Positions 6,753 to 15,483 of a stretch of DNA of 64,000 nt are shown piece after piece; position 1 is the first letter of the stretch, and each line of letters opens with the position of its first letter. Made by a program: the position numbers and the translations under genes. The notes under the pieces were generated by a model, which was not told the origin of the DNA, did no database searches, and saw nothing but the letters and a program-made list of their open reading frames with translations. The DNA lies in contig CAKUAI010000001.1 of NCBI GenBank assembly GCA_934636245.1, forward strand, positions 186,001 through 250,000. The letters are read 5' to 3'. Source of the stretch: an uncultured Coriobacteriales bacterium. Lineage in GTDB: Bacteria > Actinomycetota > Coriobacteriia > Coriobacteriales > UMGS124.

Positions 6753-8561
6753 ATGGAAACCAAGACCGCTACTTCGCTGAATCGCCGTGACTTCCTGGCC
6801 GCCTCGGCCGCCACTGCCGGAGCTGCCGCCGCGCTTGCCGCGGCGCCTGGCCTTGCCTGTGCCGATGCCGCGAGCTCCGCAGACGATGAAGCCCGCGCCG
6901 CGTTCGAGGCCGCTGTCGCGCCTATTCCGCCCGTTGATGTGCCTGCTAACTGGGACGAGGAGCGCCAAATCGTCGTCGTGGGTTCGGGCGCTGCCGGCGT
7001 GAACGCCTCCATTCGTCTGGCTCAGGCCGGCTACGACGTGCTCATGGTCGAGCGCGGCATCTCGACCGGCGGCAACTCGCAGTGCTCCAGCATGTTCTCC
7101 AACTTCGGCGGCCACCGTCTGGCTGAGGAGGCCCAGTGGGCCTACCCGAGCTACCCTTACGACGTGGACAACATCGTCGAGTTCATGCTCAGCTGTCAGC
7201 AGATGACGGGCGACCCCGAGCTCATGCGTGCCATGGCGGTCGAGGGCCCCAAGTGCATCGATTGGATGATTGACCACGCCGACGCCAAGTGGGTGGCGAG
7301 CAACCCCTCGCCGGCCGGCGCGGGTCTGCTTCAGTGGGACGGCATGAAGACGGAGACCAACGGCATCAACGTCAACTACATCCCGCTGCAGCTTCTCGTG
7401 CAGAAGGCCGTTGACGACGGCGCCGAGGTGCGCACGAGCTGCGAGGTCGAGGCTCTCGTGTTTGACGAGGCAGCAGGTGCTGTTGTGGGCGTGAAGGTCA
7501 AGCAGGACGATGGCGAGAAACTGATCCATGCCACGCGCGGTGTGGTGCTGTGCGCTGGCGGCATGGAGGTCAACCGTGCAATGATGGCCAAGTATTCGGC
7601 CACCTGCCTCAAGGGCATCGCCAACATCGCCACGCCGCCCAACGGCACGGGCGAGTGCATCCGCATGGGCATGGGTGTGGGCGCCGATCTGGCTGGTTTC
7701 GATTCTACGGGCGCCTTTGACGGTGGCGTGTGGTGGCGCGACTATGACGAGTTCGACACCCAGATGGAGTGCCACATCAACAAGGACGGCAACCAGGTGG
7801 TTCGCCAGCCCTGGCTGCGCATCAATAAGCTCGGTGAGCGCGTGCCTTACATCTCCACCTCGGGTCGTAGCTTCCCTTACACCACGAATGAGTCCCCCAG
7901 CTCGGCCGGCCTGTGTGACACCGCCTCCATCGAGATGGCCCAGCCCGACGGCAAGACGTACTGCATCTTCGACTCCAAATACGAGCAGCTCATGCTTGAC
8001 AACTACTTCGGTCAGGTCATCTGCCGCAAGGCAACGATTGTTGCCGACGACGATCCCTACATCGATCGCGTGCCGCTTGACCTGCGCGATTGGCGCACCG
8101 GCTTCCAGCAGATGGTCGACGCTGGCGTGATCAAGTGCTGCGATACCATCGAGGAGCTCGAGAGTGCGCTCGGCCTTGAAGCTGGCGTTCTGACCGGGGC
8201 GGTTGAGAAGTGGAACGCTGCCTGCGAGGCTGGCGAGGACTACGTCGCTTCCTACAAGTATCCCGCCGAGTGGTTGCTCGCCCTCGACGAGCCGCCCTTC
8301 TACGCGGCGGCTGTGGGCGGTCACGTGTTCGGCTCCAAGTGCGGCCTGCACGTTACGCCTTCCATGCAGGTTGTGAACACGGCTGGCAAGGTCATCCCCG
8401 GTCTGTACGCCGCCTGGCACACCGCAGGCGGTTCGGCGGGCGAGGGCAACGCAGCCGGTCAGCCCCTCACTGGTATGTACGCCGACCTCGGCCTGGCGTT
8501 CGTCGGCGGCTACATGGCTGCCGGCGGCATTCTCGCTGAGGACGGTGTCGTCGAGGGATAA
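6753..8561 (+). CDS. Tat-exported FAD-dependent reductase (fumarate reductase flavoprotein family), LysR-paired
   Basis: The 602-aa protein starts at the ATG at 6753, preceded by AAAGGGGA. Residues 1-37 carry a Tat signal (LNRRDFLAASAATAG, hydrophobic stretch, ACADAA). The Rossmann FAD motif IVVVGSGAAGVNASIRL lies at about residues 70-86 and MVERG follows. The second FAD contact near the C-terminus is an unusual variant, AAWHTAGGSAGEGNAAG, where the sister enzymes have AGE, so this is a distinct subfamily. No FMN-binding domain is present. It is probably an extracytoplasmic reductase of an organic acceptor sensed by the divergent LysR protein. A terminator with a T run follows at 8595. Confidence 0.9.
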   Translation: METKTATSLNRRDFLAASAATAGAAAALAAAPGLACADAASSADDEARAAFEAAVAPIPPVDVPANWDEERQIVVVGSGAAGVNASIRLAQAGYDVLMVERGISTGGNSQCSSMFSNFGGHRLAEEAQWAYPSYPYDVDNIVEFMLSCQQMTGDPELMRAMAVEGPKCIDWMIDHADAKWVASNPSPAGAGLLQWDGMKTETNGINVNYIPLQLLVQKAVDDGAEVRTSCEVEALVFDEAAGAVVGVKVKQDDGEKLIHATRGVVLCAGGMEVNRAMMAKYSATCLKGIANIATPPNGTGECIRMGMGVGADLAGFDSTGAFDGGVWWRDYDEFDTQMECHINKDGNQVVRQPWLRINKLGERVPYISTSGRSFPYTTNESPSSAGLCDTASIEMAQPDGKTYCIFDSKYEQLMLDNYFGQVICRKATIVADDDPYIDRVPLDLRDWRTGFQQMVDAGVIKCCDTIEELESALGLEAGVLTGAVEKWNAACEAGEDYVASYKYPAEWLLALDEPPFYAAAVGGHVFGSKCGLHVTPSMQVVNTAGKVIPGLYAAWHTAGGSAGEGNAAGQPLTGMYADLGLAFVGGYMAAGGILAEDGVVEG

Positions 8562-8594
8562 TGGGCGCTAGGCGCTGAGGGTTGATTGAAAGAA

Positions 8595-8634
8595 GAGCGG
8601 GCCGTCCTCGTGTGAGGGCGACCCGCTCCTTTTT
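8595..8634 (+). terminator. Rho-independent terminator
   Basis: The GAGCGGGCCGTCCTC stem pairs with GAGGGCGACCCGCTC and is followed by CTTTTT. A diverged copy of this stretch lies at 12670-12703. Confidence 0.85.
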
Positions 8635-8665
8635 GTGCGCCTGGGTATGTCGTGGTTTGCCAAAC

Positions 8666-8750
8666 AACATACATTTCAAAATTTTGAAAATCGCGCCAAC
8701 TGGGCTTTTGATAATTTAACATACATTTCAACTCACCAAATGTATGTTAA
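8666..8750 (+). repeat. Dispersed 85-bp intergenic element, copy 1
   Basis: It contains AACATACATTT twice in direct orientation (8666 and 8719) and once inverted (AAATGTATGTT, 8738-8748), with a central CGCCAACTGGG core and a perfect TTTCAAAATTTTGAAA palindrome. The last two half-sites form a hairpin with an 8-10 base loop. Copies lie at 12741, 17177 (reversed) and 34725. Confidence 0.8.
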
Positions 8751-8770
8751 TCCTGCCTGCCGGTCGCCCG

Positions 8771-8826
8771 CCCCGCACGCGACCCGCCCCGCACGCGACC
8801 CGCCCCGTGCGCGACCTCGCCCCGTG
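8771..8826 (+). repeat. 16-bp GC-rich tandem repeat
   Basis: Two exact units of CCCCGCACGCGACCCG (8771-8802) and one and a half diverged units follow, between the dispersed element and the stop codon of the convergent flavoprotein. Confidence 0.7.
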
Positions 8827-8833
8827 CCGTCGC

Positions 8834-10330
8834 CTACTGCGCGTCGACCTCGGCGAGTGCGGCCTGGGCGGCGTTGGTGCCGGCGAAGCGGCCGGAGGTG
8901 TAGGCCCAGTTCAGGCCGCAGCCACCTGCGGGGTAGTCGTCGTAGATGAAGCTGCCACAGCTGACCTCACCGGCGGCGTACAGGTTGGGAATCGGGAAAC
9001 CGATTTCGCTCATGACCTGCATGTCCTGGTTGACCTCGTAGCCGCCGAAGGTGCCGTGCGTGCACACGCCCATGGTGAGCACGTAGTAGGGGGCCGTCGT
9101 CAGCGGCACGAGCAGCTCGGCCTTCTTGCCGAACTCGGAGTCCTCGCCGGCCTCGCACATGGCGTTGTAGGCGTCGAGCGACTCCTGGAATGCGTCGCCG
9201 GGAAGGCCCAGGGCCTCGGCGGCCTCGGCCACGGTGTCTGCCTGGGCAAAGATGCCATCGTCCAGGCCCTTCTGGAACTTTTCGGCCAGCTTCTCGTCAA
9301 GCGCGTCGCGGGCGGCCTGGTCGTACACGGCGTAGAAGTGCTGGCCGTCGAAGTGGGCAACCTGGTAGTAGATGTCGTGGGTCTGGCCTGCCTCGCTCAC
9401 GAAGCGCTTGCCGTCCTTGTCGAGCCACAGGACGTTCTTCGCGATGAGCTTGGACTGGCCGGTCTGCACGGCGCAGAACAGGATGCCGTTCGTGCCGCCA
9501 TGGCCGATGTAGCGAGCACCCTTGTCGAGGCCCATCTGCAGGCCCTCGCCGGTGCAGCCCTGGCCGACCTCGGTGTAGACGCCCACGTAGTCGGGCATGT
9601 ACTTGGCGATCATCTCGTCGTTGCGGCAGAAGCCACCCGTGGCGATAATGGTCTTCTTGGCGGTGAAGGTGAGCTCATTGCCCTCGGCATCGGTGGCCTT
9701 CACGCCGGTCACGGCGCCGGACTCGCCCATCACGAGCTCGGTGGCCTGAATGCCGAAGCGCAGGTCGGCGCCGTTGGAGACGGCGAGGTCGGTCACGGCG
9801 CTCAGCGCGTCGGCGGCGGTGTTGGCGCAGTTGTGGCCGCGCTCGACGGTGTCCTTGCCCTTGAGCGACACCGTGTCCTTGAAGGGAACCTGCAGGTCGC
9901 CCGTGAGCCAGTCGATGGTCTGGCCGTAGTTCTCGGCAGCCCACTTCTGGATGTTGTAGGCCAGCTTGTCGCCGTTGCAGCTCAGGAAGTAGTCGAGCAG
10001 GGCAGAAGGCTCATCGTCGATGCCGGCTGCCTTCTGAAGCTCGGTGCCAGCGCCGTAGAAAGTGCCCAGGGCAAGGACGCTCGAACCCATCTGGGAATCG
10101 CCCTTCTCGAGCACGATGACGCTCGCGCCTTCCTGGGCGGCAGTGGCAGCGGCGGCCATGCCCGATCCGCCTGCGCCGATGATAAGAACGTCGCACTCGG
10201 TGCTTGCGGGCTCGCTCGCGGCGTCAGCCAGGGCTGCGCTGGCGTTGCCGGCGATGCCCAGCGCGACCGCGCCGGCTGCGGCAGCCTGGGTGAACTGACG
10301 ACGAGTGAGGTTGGACGTCGAAATGCTCAT
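8834..10330 (-). CDS. Tat-exported FAD-dependent reductase (fumarate reductase flavoprotein family), LuxR-paired
   Basis: The protein of about 498 aa starts at the ATG at 10330, which has AAGGGGAAG upstream and begins a clear Tat signal (LTRRQFTQAAAAGAV, ending ALADAA). FAD motifs are VLIIGAGGSGMAAAATAA near residue 49, VLEKGDSQMGSS, and a C-terminal AAGEVSCGSFIYDDYPAGG. The family's catalytic region is present but the substrate pocket cannot be judged. No FMN or heme domain is seen. It is divergent from the membrane LuxR regulator at 10607; the gap of 276 bp contains repeated CGGGTGA half-sites. An extracytoplasmic reductase for an organic electron acceptor is the likely role. Confidence 0.9.
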   Translation of the reverse strand: MSISTSNLTRRQFTQAAAAGAVALGIAGNASAALADAASEPASTECDVLIIGAGGSGMAAAATAAQEGASVIVLEKGDSQMGSSVLALGTFYGAGTELQKAAGIDDEPSALLDYFLSCNGDKLAYNIQKWAAENYGQTIDWLTGDLQVPFKDTVSLKGKDTVERGHNCANTAADALSAVTDLAVSNGADLRFGIQATELVMGESGAVTGVKATDAEGNELTFTAKKTIIATGGFCRNDEMIAKYMPDYVGVYTEVGQGCTGEGLQMGLDKGARYIGHGGTNGILFCAVQTGQSKLIAKNVLWLDKDGKRFVSEAGQTHDIYYQVAHFDGQHFYAVYDQAARDALDEKLAEKFQKGLDDGIFAQADTVAEAAEALGLPGDAFQESLDAYNAMCEAGEDSEFGKKAELLVPLTTAPYYVLTMGVCTHGTFGGYEVNQDMQVMSEIGFPIPNLYAAGEVSCGSFIYDDYPAGGCGLNWAYTSGRFAGTNAAQAALAEVDAQ

Positions 10331-10462
10331 AAGGAACTTCCCCTTTCGTGTGCGGCGTCTCTGCGGGCGCCTGCCTTTACGGTGTCTGCCTGCGGGTATG
10401 CGATGTGCCTGCTTGGCGTTGACCCCGCGACGTGACAGGCTGAACGATAGGCCGGCGCGGGG

Positions 10463-10532
10463 CGGGTGAGCGCTCCTCAAACGTGTGAGACCTTTCAACC
10501 TCACCCGCAATCGGGTGATTTTTCTTTATACT
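10463..10532. promoter_or_regulatory. Operator-like CGGGTGA cluster and -10 box before the LuxR gene
   Basis: CGGGTGAG (10463-10470), CTCACCCG (10500-10507) and the dyad TCACCCG-CAAT-CGGGTGA (10501-10518) give three half-sites. A TATACT -10-like box follows at 10527-10532, so a bound regulator would overlap or abut the promoter of the gene at 10607. Confidence 0.5.
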
Positions 10533-10606
10533 TTGCGGCGATATAGGCTTCGCGACGCATCTTGGGCATGCATGGCGGAGCCGTTCTGACACGGGGGAGC
10601 AAGAAG

Positions 10607-12439
10607 ATGAACGTGTGCACCGGCGAGAGATCTTGGACCGACCGCATCGCCCAGCTGAGCGGCAACGGCGCACTCGCTTGCTTGCTCGGTCTCGCTGCCG
10701 TGCGCGTATGGATCCAATGCATCCTTTTCGACTCGTACGTCCAGGCCGACGATGGCATCTTCACCATCATCAACAACTTCGCCTACGGAACGGCCATTCT
10801 CACGGGCGCATTGGTCGCCCTTCGGCGTCCGCCGGGCGCGCGCATGCAATCACGTTTGGGCTGGATCGCTTTTGCGCTCATGATTGTCGCGCCTCTCGGT
10901 CTTTTGGCTATTCCGGGTCAGCTTACGCTGGGTCAAATGGCTGGCGTCGGCCTGGTTGCAGGCGTTGCTGGAGGAATGGGCGCGGGGGTTTGGACGGCCT
11001 TGTATGCCCGTCTCGGCGTGCAGCAGATTGTGCTGTTCGGTTTTTCTTCGCTTGCCTTGGGGTCGATTGGCGGGTTTGCGGTGAGCTTTCTGCCGGCCGA
11101 TCCCTCGCAGGTCGTGTCCATTTTCATGGCGGCCGTGGCGCAGATGTGCTATCGCCATGCCCTGGAGGTAATCGGACCTTCCGAAAGCCCAGCCGGTGTG
11201 GGCGCATACGAACGACCCTGGTCGCCGACCGATCCCGAGCCCGTCTATGACCGAGAGCCAAAGACAACCGCATGGCTTATCCTCGGTGGCCTGGCTGTTT
11301 TCGGCTTTGCGTTGGGCATTTCGCGCGGATATCCGGCGGGCGAGCCCATCACCATGGGACCGCCGTTGCGCGCGCTCCATCAATTTGGTGTGGTGGGACT
11401 GTCGCTTCTCGTGATGCATTGGACTATCGGGCGCGGCCGTAGGCTCAGCTTCTCGCTGCTGTGGCGCATCGAGATTGCCGTGGCTGCTCTGGGTGCACTG
11501 ACTCTGTCGGTGCTGCCTGACGAGTTCGACGCGCTCGCCATTGCCCTTGAAAACATTGCGGACTCGTTCATGCTCGGCGTGCTGTGGGTCACCATGGCCG
11601 ATGCGAGCAGGCACAGCTCTCGGCATGCCTACACGGTGTTCGGCGTTGCCTGGGCGGTGCGCGTGTTCTCCCGCGAGGCGGGCCGCGTGCTCATTCTCGT
11701 TTTGGGTTCGGCCGCCGCTGCTCCCCAGACGGGTGTGGTTATCGGTGCGGTGACGGCTGCCATCGGTGCGAGCATGGCGCTTTTGCTGTCCGAAAACGTG
11801 CCGCATGCAAGGCCGTTTTTCGAGCTAGATGAGGCCGAGAAAGTCGTTGGGGCGCCTGGGGCGTGCGGAGCCGGTGCTGCGGGGACGATGGTTGGAGAAA
11901 GCAGGGCGCAGTCGCAGGAAGTCCGGACATCGAAGGGTCGTGGCGCTTCGTCTGTACATGTGTCGAGCGGCGATGAACCTCAGGGTGCGCATGCTGGCAA
12001 CGCATCGGCTGCAAAATCCATGCAGGCGCCGGCGCGTTTCGCACAGGGAACATCGGTGAATGCCGACTCGTCTTTGACCCGCCGTCAAACTGCTGCAGCC
12101 CGTTCCTCTGCTGCTCACGGGCAGGCAGCGAGTGCGGCGAGCGCTGCCGCGGGGACCTCCGTATCCCTCGACCTCGATGGAGCCGATGCCATTGCTCTCA
12201 GCCCCGCCGAGGTCGCGCGGCTTGAGTGCCTGAGGGCCGACTTTGGCCTGTCGGAACGCGAGGCCCAGGTTGCCGTGCTTATCGCCCAGGGCCGCAGCAA
12301 AGCCGCTATTGCTCGGTGTCTCTACGTGAGCGAGAACACCGTGCGCACCCATGCCAAAAACGCCTACTCCAAGCTGGGCGTATGCTCGAAAACGGAGCTC
12401 GAGACCCTACTTGAGACGCTGGGTGGCACCGCGCGCTAA
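10607..12439 (+). CDS. LuxR-type regulator with multi-pass membrane sensor domain
   Basis: The 610-aa protein has a hydrophobic N-terminal domain of about 390 residues with roughly a dozen potential membrane segments, a long Ala/Ser-rich polar linker at about 400-540, and a C-terminal LuxR HTH (LSEREAQVAVLIAQGRSKAAIA, then SENTVRTHAKNAYSKLGV). I use the ATG at 10607 because GGGGGAGC precedes it. This layout, an MFS-like membrane sensor fused to a LuxR HTH, recurs at 38855 and 61221 and is known from Eggerthellaceae regulators placed beside reductase genes. It is divergent from the flavoprotein at 8834-10330 and probably senses its substrate in or through the membrane. No receiver domain is present. 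Confidence 0.88.
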   Translation: MNVCTGERSWTDRIAQLSGNGALACLLGLAAVRVWIQCILFDSYVQADDGIFTIINNFAYGTAILTGALVALRRPPGARMQSRLGWIAFALMIVAPLGLLAIPGQLTLGQMAGVGLVAGVAGGMGAGVWTALYARLGVQQIVLFGFSSLALGSIGGFAVSFLPADPSQVVSIFMAAVAQMCYRHALEVIGPSESPAGVGAYERPWSPTDPEPVYDREPKTTAWLILGGLAVFGFALGISRGYPAGEPITMGPPLRALHQFGVVGLSLLVMHWTIGRGRRLSFSLLWRIEIAVAALGALTLSVLPDEFDALAIALENIADSFMLGVLWVTMADASRHSSRHAYTVFGVAWAVRVFSREAGRVLILVLGSAAAAPQTGVVIGAVTAAIGASMALLLSENVPHARPFFELDEAEKVVGAPGACGAGAAGTMVGESRAQSQEVRTSKGRGASSVHVSSGDEPQGAHAGNASAAKSMQAPARFAQGTSVNADSSLTRRQTAAARSSAAHGQAASAASAAAGTSVSLDLDGADAIALSPAEVARLECLRADFGLSEREAQVAVLIAQGRSKAAIARCLYVSENTVRTHAKNAYSKLGVCSKTELETLLETLGGTAR

Positions 12440-12540
12440 GCGCTGGCCGCGAGCAGAGCGGGGGTGCAACGGGGCAAGAACCGTGGGCGGTGCGCCGGCT
12501 GTGAGCAGAGTTGGGGAAGCAGGTGGAGCACCGGCCGCGA

Positions 12541-12666
12541 GCAGAGCAAGGACTGCAAGCAGAGCAAGGACTGCAAGCAGAGCAAGGACTGCAAGCAAGG
12601 CAGGGATTGCAAACAGGGCAAGGACTGCAAGCAAGGCAGGGATTGCAAGCCGAGCGAAGACTGCAA
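12541..12666 (+). repeat. Seven-unit 18-bp minisatellite
   Basis: Seven units of 18 bp: three of GCAGAGCAAGGACTGCAA, then variants with AGGGATTGCAA. Being a multiple of three and stop-free, it opens several spurious frames (a KDCKQS hexapeptide repeat on the plus strand). No start with a ribosome-binding site supports a gene here. Confidence 0.85.
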
Positions 12667-12669
12667 AAA

Positions 12670-12703
12670 GAGCGGGCCGTCCCTGGTTGAGGGCGGCGCG
12701 CTC
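12670..12703 (+). terminator. Diverged terminator-like hairpin
   Basis: GAGCGGGCCGTCCCT against AGGGCGGCGCGCTC, followed by CATCTTG rather than a T run. It is homologous to the terminator at 8595 and, like it, is followed by the same GTGCGCCTGGGTATG sequence and then the 85-bp element. Confidence 0.5.
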
Positions 12704-12740
12704 CATCTTGTGCGCCTGGGTATGCCGTTGCTTGCAAAAT

Positions 12741-12825
12741 AACATACATTTCAAGATTTTGAAAATCGCGCCAACTGGGCTTTTGATAAATTAACATACA
12801 TTCCAACTCGCCAAATGTATGTTAA
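12741..12825 (+). repeat. Dispersed 85-bp intergenic element, copy 2
   Basis: It has the same order of half-sites as the copy at 8666, with the core CGCGCCAACTGGG. It lies between convergent genes (LuxR at 10607 and the deacetylase at 12863). Confidence 0.8.
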
Positions 12826-12862
12826 TTCAGCCTGCTGGTCGCCATTTTCGGCCCGCTTCGAC

Positions 12863-13879
12863 CTAAAAGTGATACCCGAACGTGTCGCTGAGCAGGACGT
12901 CGAACTCGAAACCGTTGTCGATGAAGTACTGGATGATGCGCGGCAGCGCCTCGACGGTGGTGTCCTTGGCGGCGGAGTCGTGCATGAGCACGCAGCAGGA
13001 ATGGCAGCCGTCGGCCTCTCCGATCGTGTAGCCCACGAGCTCGTCGGCCGTGTGGTCGGCGCCGTCGCCGCAGGAGACGTTCCAGTCGAAGTAGTGGTAG
13101 CCGGTCTCGTTCATCTGCGCGATGATGTCGCTGCGCACGGCAGCGTTGAAGTCGTTGACGCTGCCGCCCGGGAAGCGTACGAGTGTGGGGGAATGCCCGA
13201 TTTGCTCGGCGATGGCATCGCCGCATTGATGTAAGTCGGCCCAGTAGGCGTCGACGCTGGCATAAACCTGCTCGTACTCGTGGGTGTAGGTGTGAATGGC
13301 CACCTGGTTGCCCTGCTCCCAGATGCTCGGAAGCTCCTCAAGGCTGCCGCAGTTGCCTTTTACAAACCATGTGGCCCTCACGCCGTAGTCGTTGAGAATC
13401 CCCAGGATGCGCTGGGTGTTTGTGCTCGGGCCATCGTCGAAGGTGAGAAAGCATACGTGACGGCCTGGGAATTCCTCGTTGGTGCTGTTGCTCGTGGCGC
13501 GTCGCTCGTCGGCGCTGCGCACGATGCAGGTGGCGCCGCTTGCGCTCGTGTAGGATGCGTTTCCCTGTGCAGGTACCTGGAGGGAACCCGAGGCGGGGGT
13601 CGACTGCACTGCGCCCCCGGCCTCACCGCCTGATGCCGTGCTGGCGGCCGCCCCGCCCGCTTCGCTCACGGTGGCAAGATCGCTGGGCTGAGCGCTGACT
13701 ACGAGGTGCGCTCCGTCGGAAGCCTGCTGTCCACCCTGTTCGCCGCAGCCAGTAAGAAGCGTCGCGACTCCGCCCAGGGCGAAGATGCCGATGGCCTCGC
13801 ATGCCTGACGGCGGGTGAGGGGGGCGTCCCCACGGTCTTTCTTCGAAACAACGCCGGTCTGCCTGCGAATCTCACTCAT
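12863..13879 (-). CDS. Polysaccharide deacetylase lipoprotein (NodB family)
   Basis: The protein of 338 aa starts at the ATG at 13879, preceded by AGGAGA. The N-terminus combines an RRQ motif, a hydrophobic stretch and the lipobox LLTGC, so it is probably a lipoprotein, perhaps Tat-exported. A low-complexity Ala/Gly/Ser linker precedes the NodB domain, which shows the expected motifs: TFDDGPS (catalytic base and metal Asp), HTYTH (metal His pair), RFPGGSVND, DWNVSCGDG and VLMHDS. Such enzymes remove N-acetyl groups from peptidoglycan or surface polysaccharide. It stands alone with a 350-bp gap to the next gene. Confidence 0.9.
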   Translation of the reverse strand: MSEIRRQTGVVSKKDRGDAPLTRRQACEAIGIFALGGVATLLTGCGEQGGQQASDGAHLVVSAQPSDLATVSEAGGAAASTASGGEAGGAVQSTPASGSLQVPAQGNASYTSASGATCIVRSADERRATSNSTNEEFPGRHVCFLTFDDGPSTNTQRILGILNDYGVRATWFVKGNCGSLEELPSIWEQGNQVAIHTYTHEYEQVYASVDAYWADLHQCGDAIAEQIGHSPTLVRFPGGSVNDFNAAVRSDIIAQMNETGYHYFDWNVSCGDGADHTADELVGYTIGEADGCHSCCVLMHDSAAKDTTVEALPRIIQYFIDNGFEFDVLLSDTFGYHF

Positions 13880-14230
13880 GCCTGTCTCCTGCCCCCAACG
13901 GCGATAGCCTGTCCCCATAGAGCTGCGAAGCATAGCGCATCTTCATGCACGTGACGTGTTGGGGAGGTTGGGATGCCGTAGCGGCGCCATTGGAGGCGCG
14001 TCGCGAGACTGCTAAGGGATGCGCTGTTGGTCGTTGCCGTGTGTGCAGGTGTGCAGGCCGTATCGTATGGTCGCCGGCACCATCGACGAGCTGCTCGAGT
14101 TGCTGTGCGCACAAGCGCGCGGGCTGTGCTAACACGCGGCGTTTGAGGCGTATAAGGCCGAAGTGGTTGCTGTGCGCGCAAGCGCGTGTCGTGTCTTCAG
14201 CGTAGTCGGTCGAGGCCGGTGCTTGTTTCG
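13880..14230. other. Gene-free gap with a short direct repeat
   Basis: No frame here has a convincing start and family resemblance. A near-identical stretch GTTGCTGTGCGCRCAAGCGCG occurs at about 14098 and 14167. A short in-frame peptide starting at about 14068 and ending TAA looks like a decayed remnant but cannot be identified. Confidence 0.3.
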
Positions 14231-14782
14231 TTATACCCACATCGCAAGGCCTACCAGCACGCCGAGTGCGAGCCCGCATACGACGTCGCGCGGGTAGTGG
14301 ACCCCGGCGAGCGCGCGTGCCCAGGCCATGGCGAGACTCGCAAGCAGGATGAGAACGCCTATAGCGGGCACGAACCGCAGCCAGCACATGCCGATCACGG
14401 CAATGGAGAACGAGTGCCGGCTGGGGAACGACTTTCCCTGCGTGTCTTTGTCGATGAGCTTCTCGATGCCGCACGCTTCGTAGGGACGCGGCTCGTTGAT
14501 GGCGCGTCGCATGAGGCTGACAAGCACAAAGCCAACTGCAGGCACCATGAGCGCGCGCAAGAGGTCCCATGGCATACTGGTGTGGCCACCCCGCACCCAT
14601 TTCCATGCCAGTATGACCAACAGTGCAGGATAGAGCAGGTAACAGGCGTATTTGAGTGCCTTGCACGTGCGGCCGAGCACTTTGGTACGCCCTGGCTTGG
14701 CGCGCCACCAGGCGCTTGTACGCGCATGCCACTCTGCATAGTTCGCCGGGGGCTTCCTCAGATATGCAAGCAGGGATTTCAC
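14231..14782 (-). CDS. PAP2-family membrane phosphatase
   Basis: The protein carries the three PAP2 signatures: R-R-A-I-N-E-P-R-P (K/R-x6-RP), PSRHSFS (PSGH variant with Arg) and ARALAGVHYPRDV (SR-x5-H-x3-D variant with Ala). Several hydrophobic segments place it in the membrane. Family members dephosphorylate lipid pyrophosphates such as undecaprenyl-PP, or phosphatidic acid. The start is uncertain: I use the GTG at 14782, with AAAGGC upstream; another GTG at 14875 would add 31 residues with a weak ribosome-binding site. No operon partner is evident. Confidence 0.8.
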   Translation of the reverse strand: MKSLLAYLRKPPANYAEWHARTSAWWRAKPGRTKVLGRTCKALKYACYLLYPALLVILAWKWVRGGHTSMPWDLLRALMVPAVGFVLVSLMRRAINEPRPYEACGIEKLIDKDTQGKSFPSRHSFSIAVIGMCWLRFVPAIGVLILLASLAMAWARALAGVHYPRDVVCGLALGVLVGLAMWV

Positions 14783-14948
14783 AGCAGGTGTGCCTTTCTG
14801 GTTGCCAATCGAAGCGGGTTTACCAGCGTCAATGTGGGACAAGCCATGATACCGCACGTGTATCCGAGTTGACACTCAAGGACGATTGCCCCGCAGCATT
14901 CAAACGTGCTGCCGCGCTGCCGCCCTGTTGCCTGTGCGATCCGATTGC

Positions 14949-15347
14949 CTATCGGAGGTCCTTCTGCGCTGAGCGGCGACCGAGGTGCCAGGCGCCGACG
15001 GCAACGCCTGTGAGCGCGATCGCAAAACATGCACCGGTGATGGCGGTGCGCTTTATCTTGAGCTTGAGCTTCTCTTTCTCCTCTATTATACGCCGCGTTC
15101 TTTTGCTCTCTTCGGGGCCGAGCCTGTATTTCCCGGGCTTGTCTGCTTGAGACTGCTGCTGTTCTGAACTGCGATACTGACGATAATAAGGACCTTTGTC
15201 TTCTAGCGTGTCGAAGTGAAGGGGCTGGCTTACGCGGGGCATATACCCATCGGACTGCGCCTGTGCATGCTCGCTGCGGTGACGGTTCCTAATCTCATTG
15301 AGCTGCTGTTTCGCATCGTATGCGATTTGGTCGAATTCCGCGTCCAT
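14949..15347 (-). CDS. Small single-span membrane protein, unknown function
   Basis: The 132-aa product has a strong GGAGGAG site before its ATG. It has a hydrophilic, Gln/Arg-rich N-terminal 85 residues, a basic predicted helix (EESKRTRRIIEEKEKLKLKIKR), one hydrophobic segment (GACFAIALTGVAVGAWHL) and a short basic tail. I do not recognise the family. It is divergent from the EIIC gene at 15688, with a hexanucleotide repeat in the gap. Confidence 0.7.
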   Translation of the reverse strand: MDAEFDQIAYDAKQQLNEIRNRHRSEHAQAQSDGYMPRVSQPLHFDTLEDKGPYYRQYRSSEQQQSQADKPGKYRLGPEESKRTRRIIEEKEKLKLKIKRTAITGACFAIALTGVAVGAWHLGRRSAQKDLR

Positions 15348-15483
15348 CGTTGCTCCTCCCTATTTGGAAACACGCTCATATAGTAATCGCTTGCAGCTTT
15401 GCTGAATGGAGATGTTGGGAGTTTTCTGAGCCCGTGTGCCTTCCTCTGCGTCGGCGATACCTGCCAAGGTCACGACATCGCTG

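Noticed and set aside
12306..12806. Frames encoding Cys-rich or Leu/Ala-rich hexapeptide repeats across the minisatellite
   Set aside because: An 18-bp repeat stays open in any stop-free frame. There is no ribosome-binding site, and the frames run into the dispersed element.
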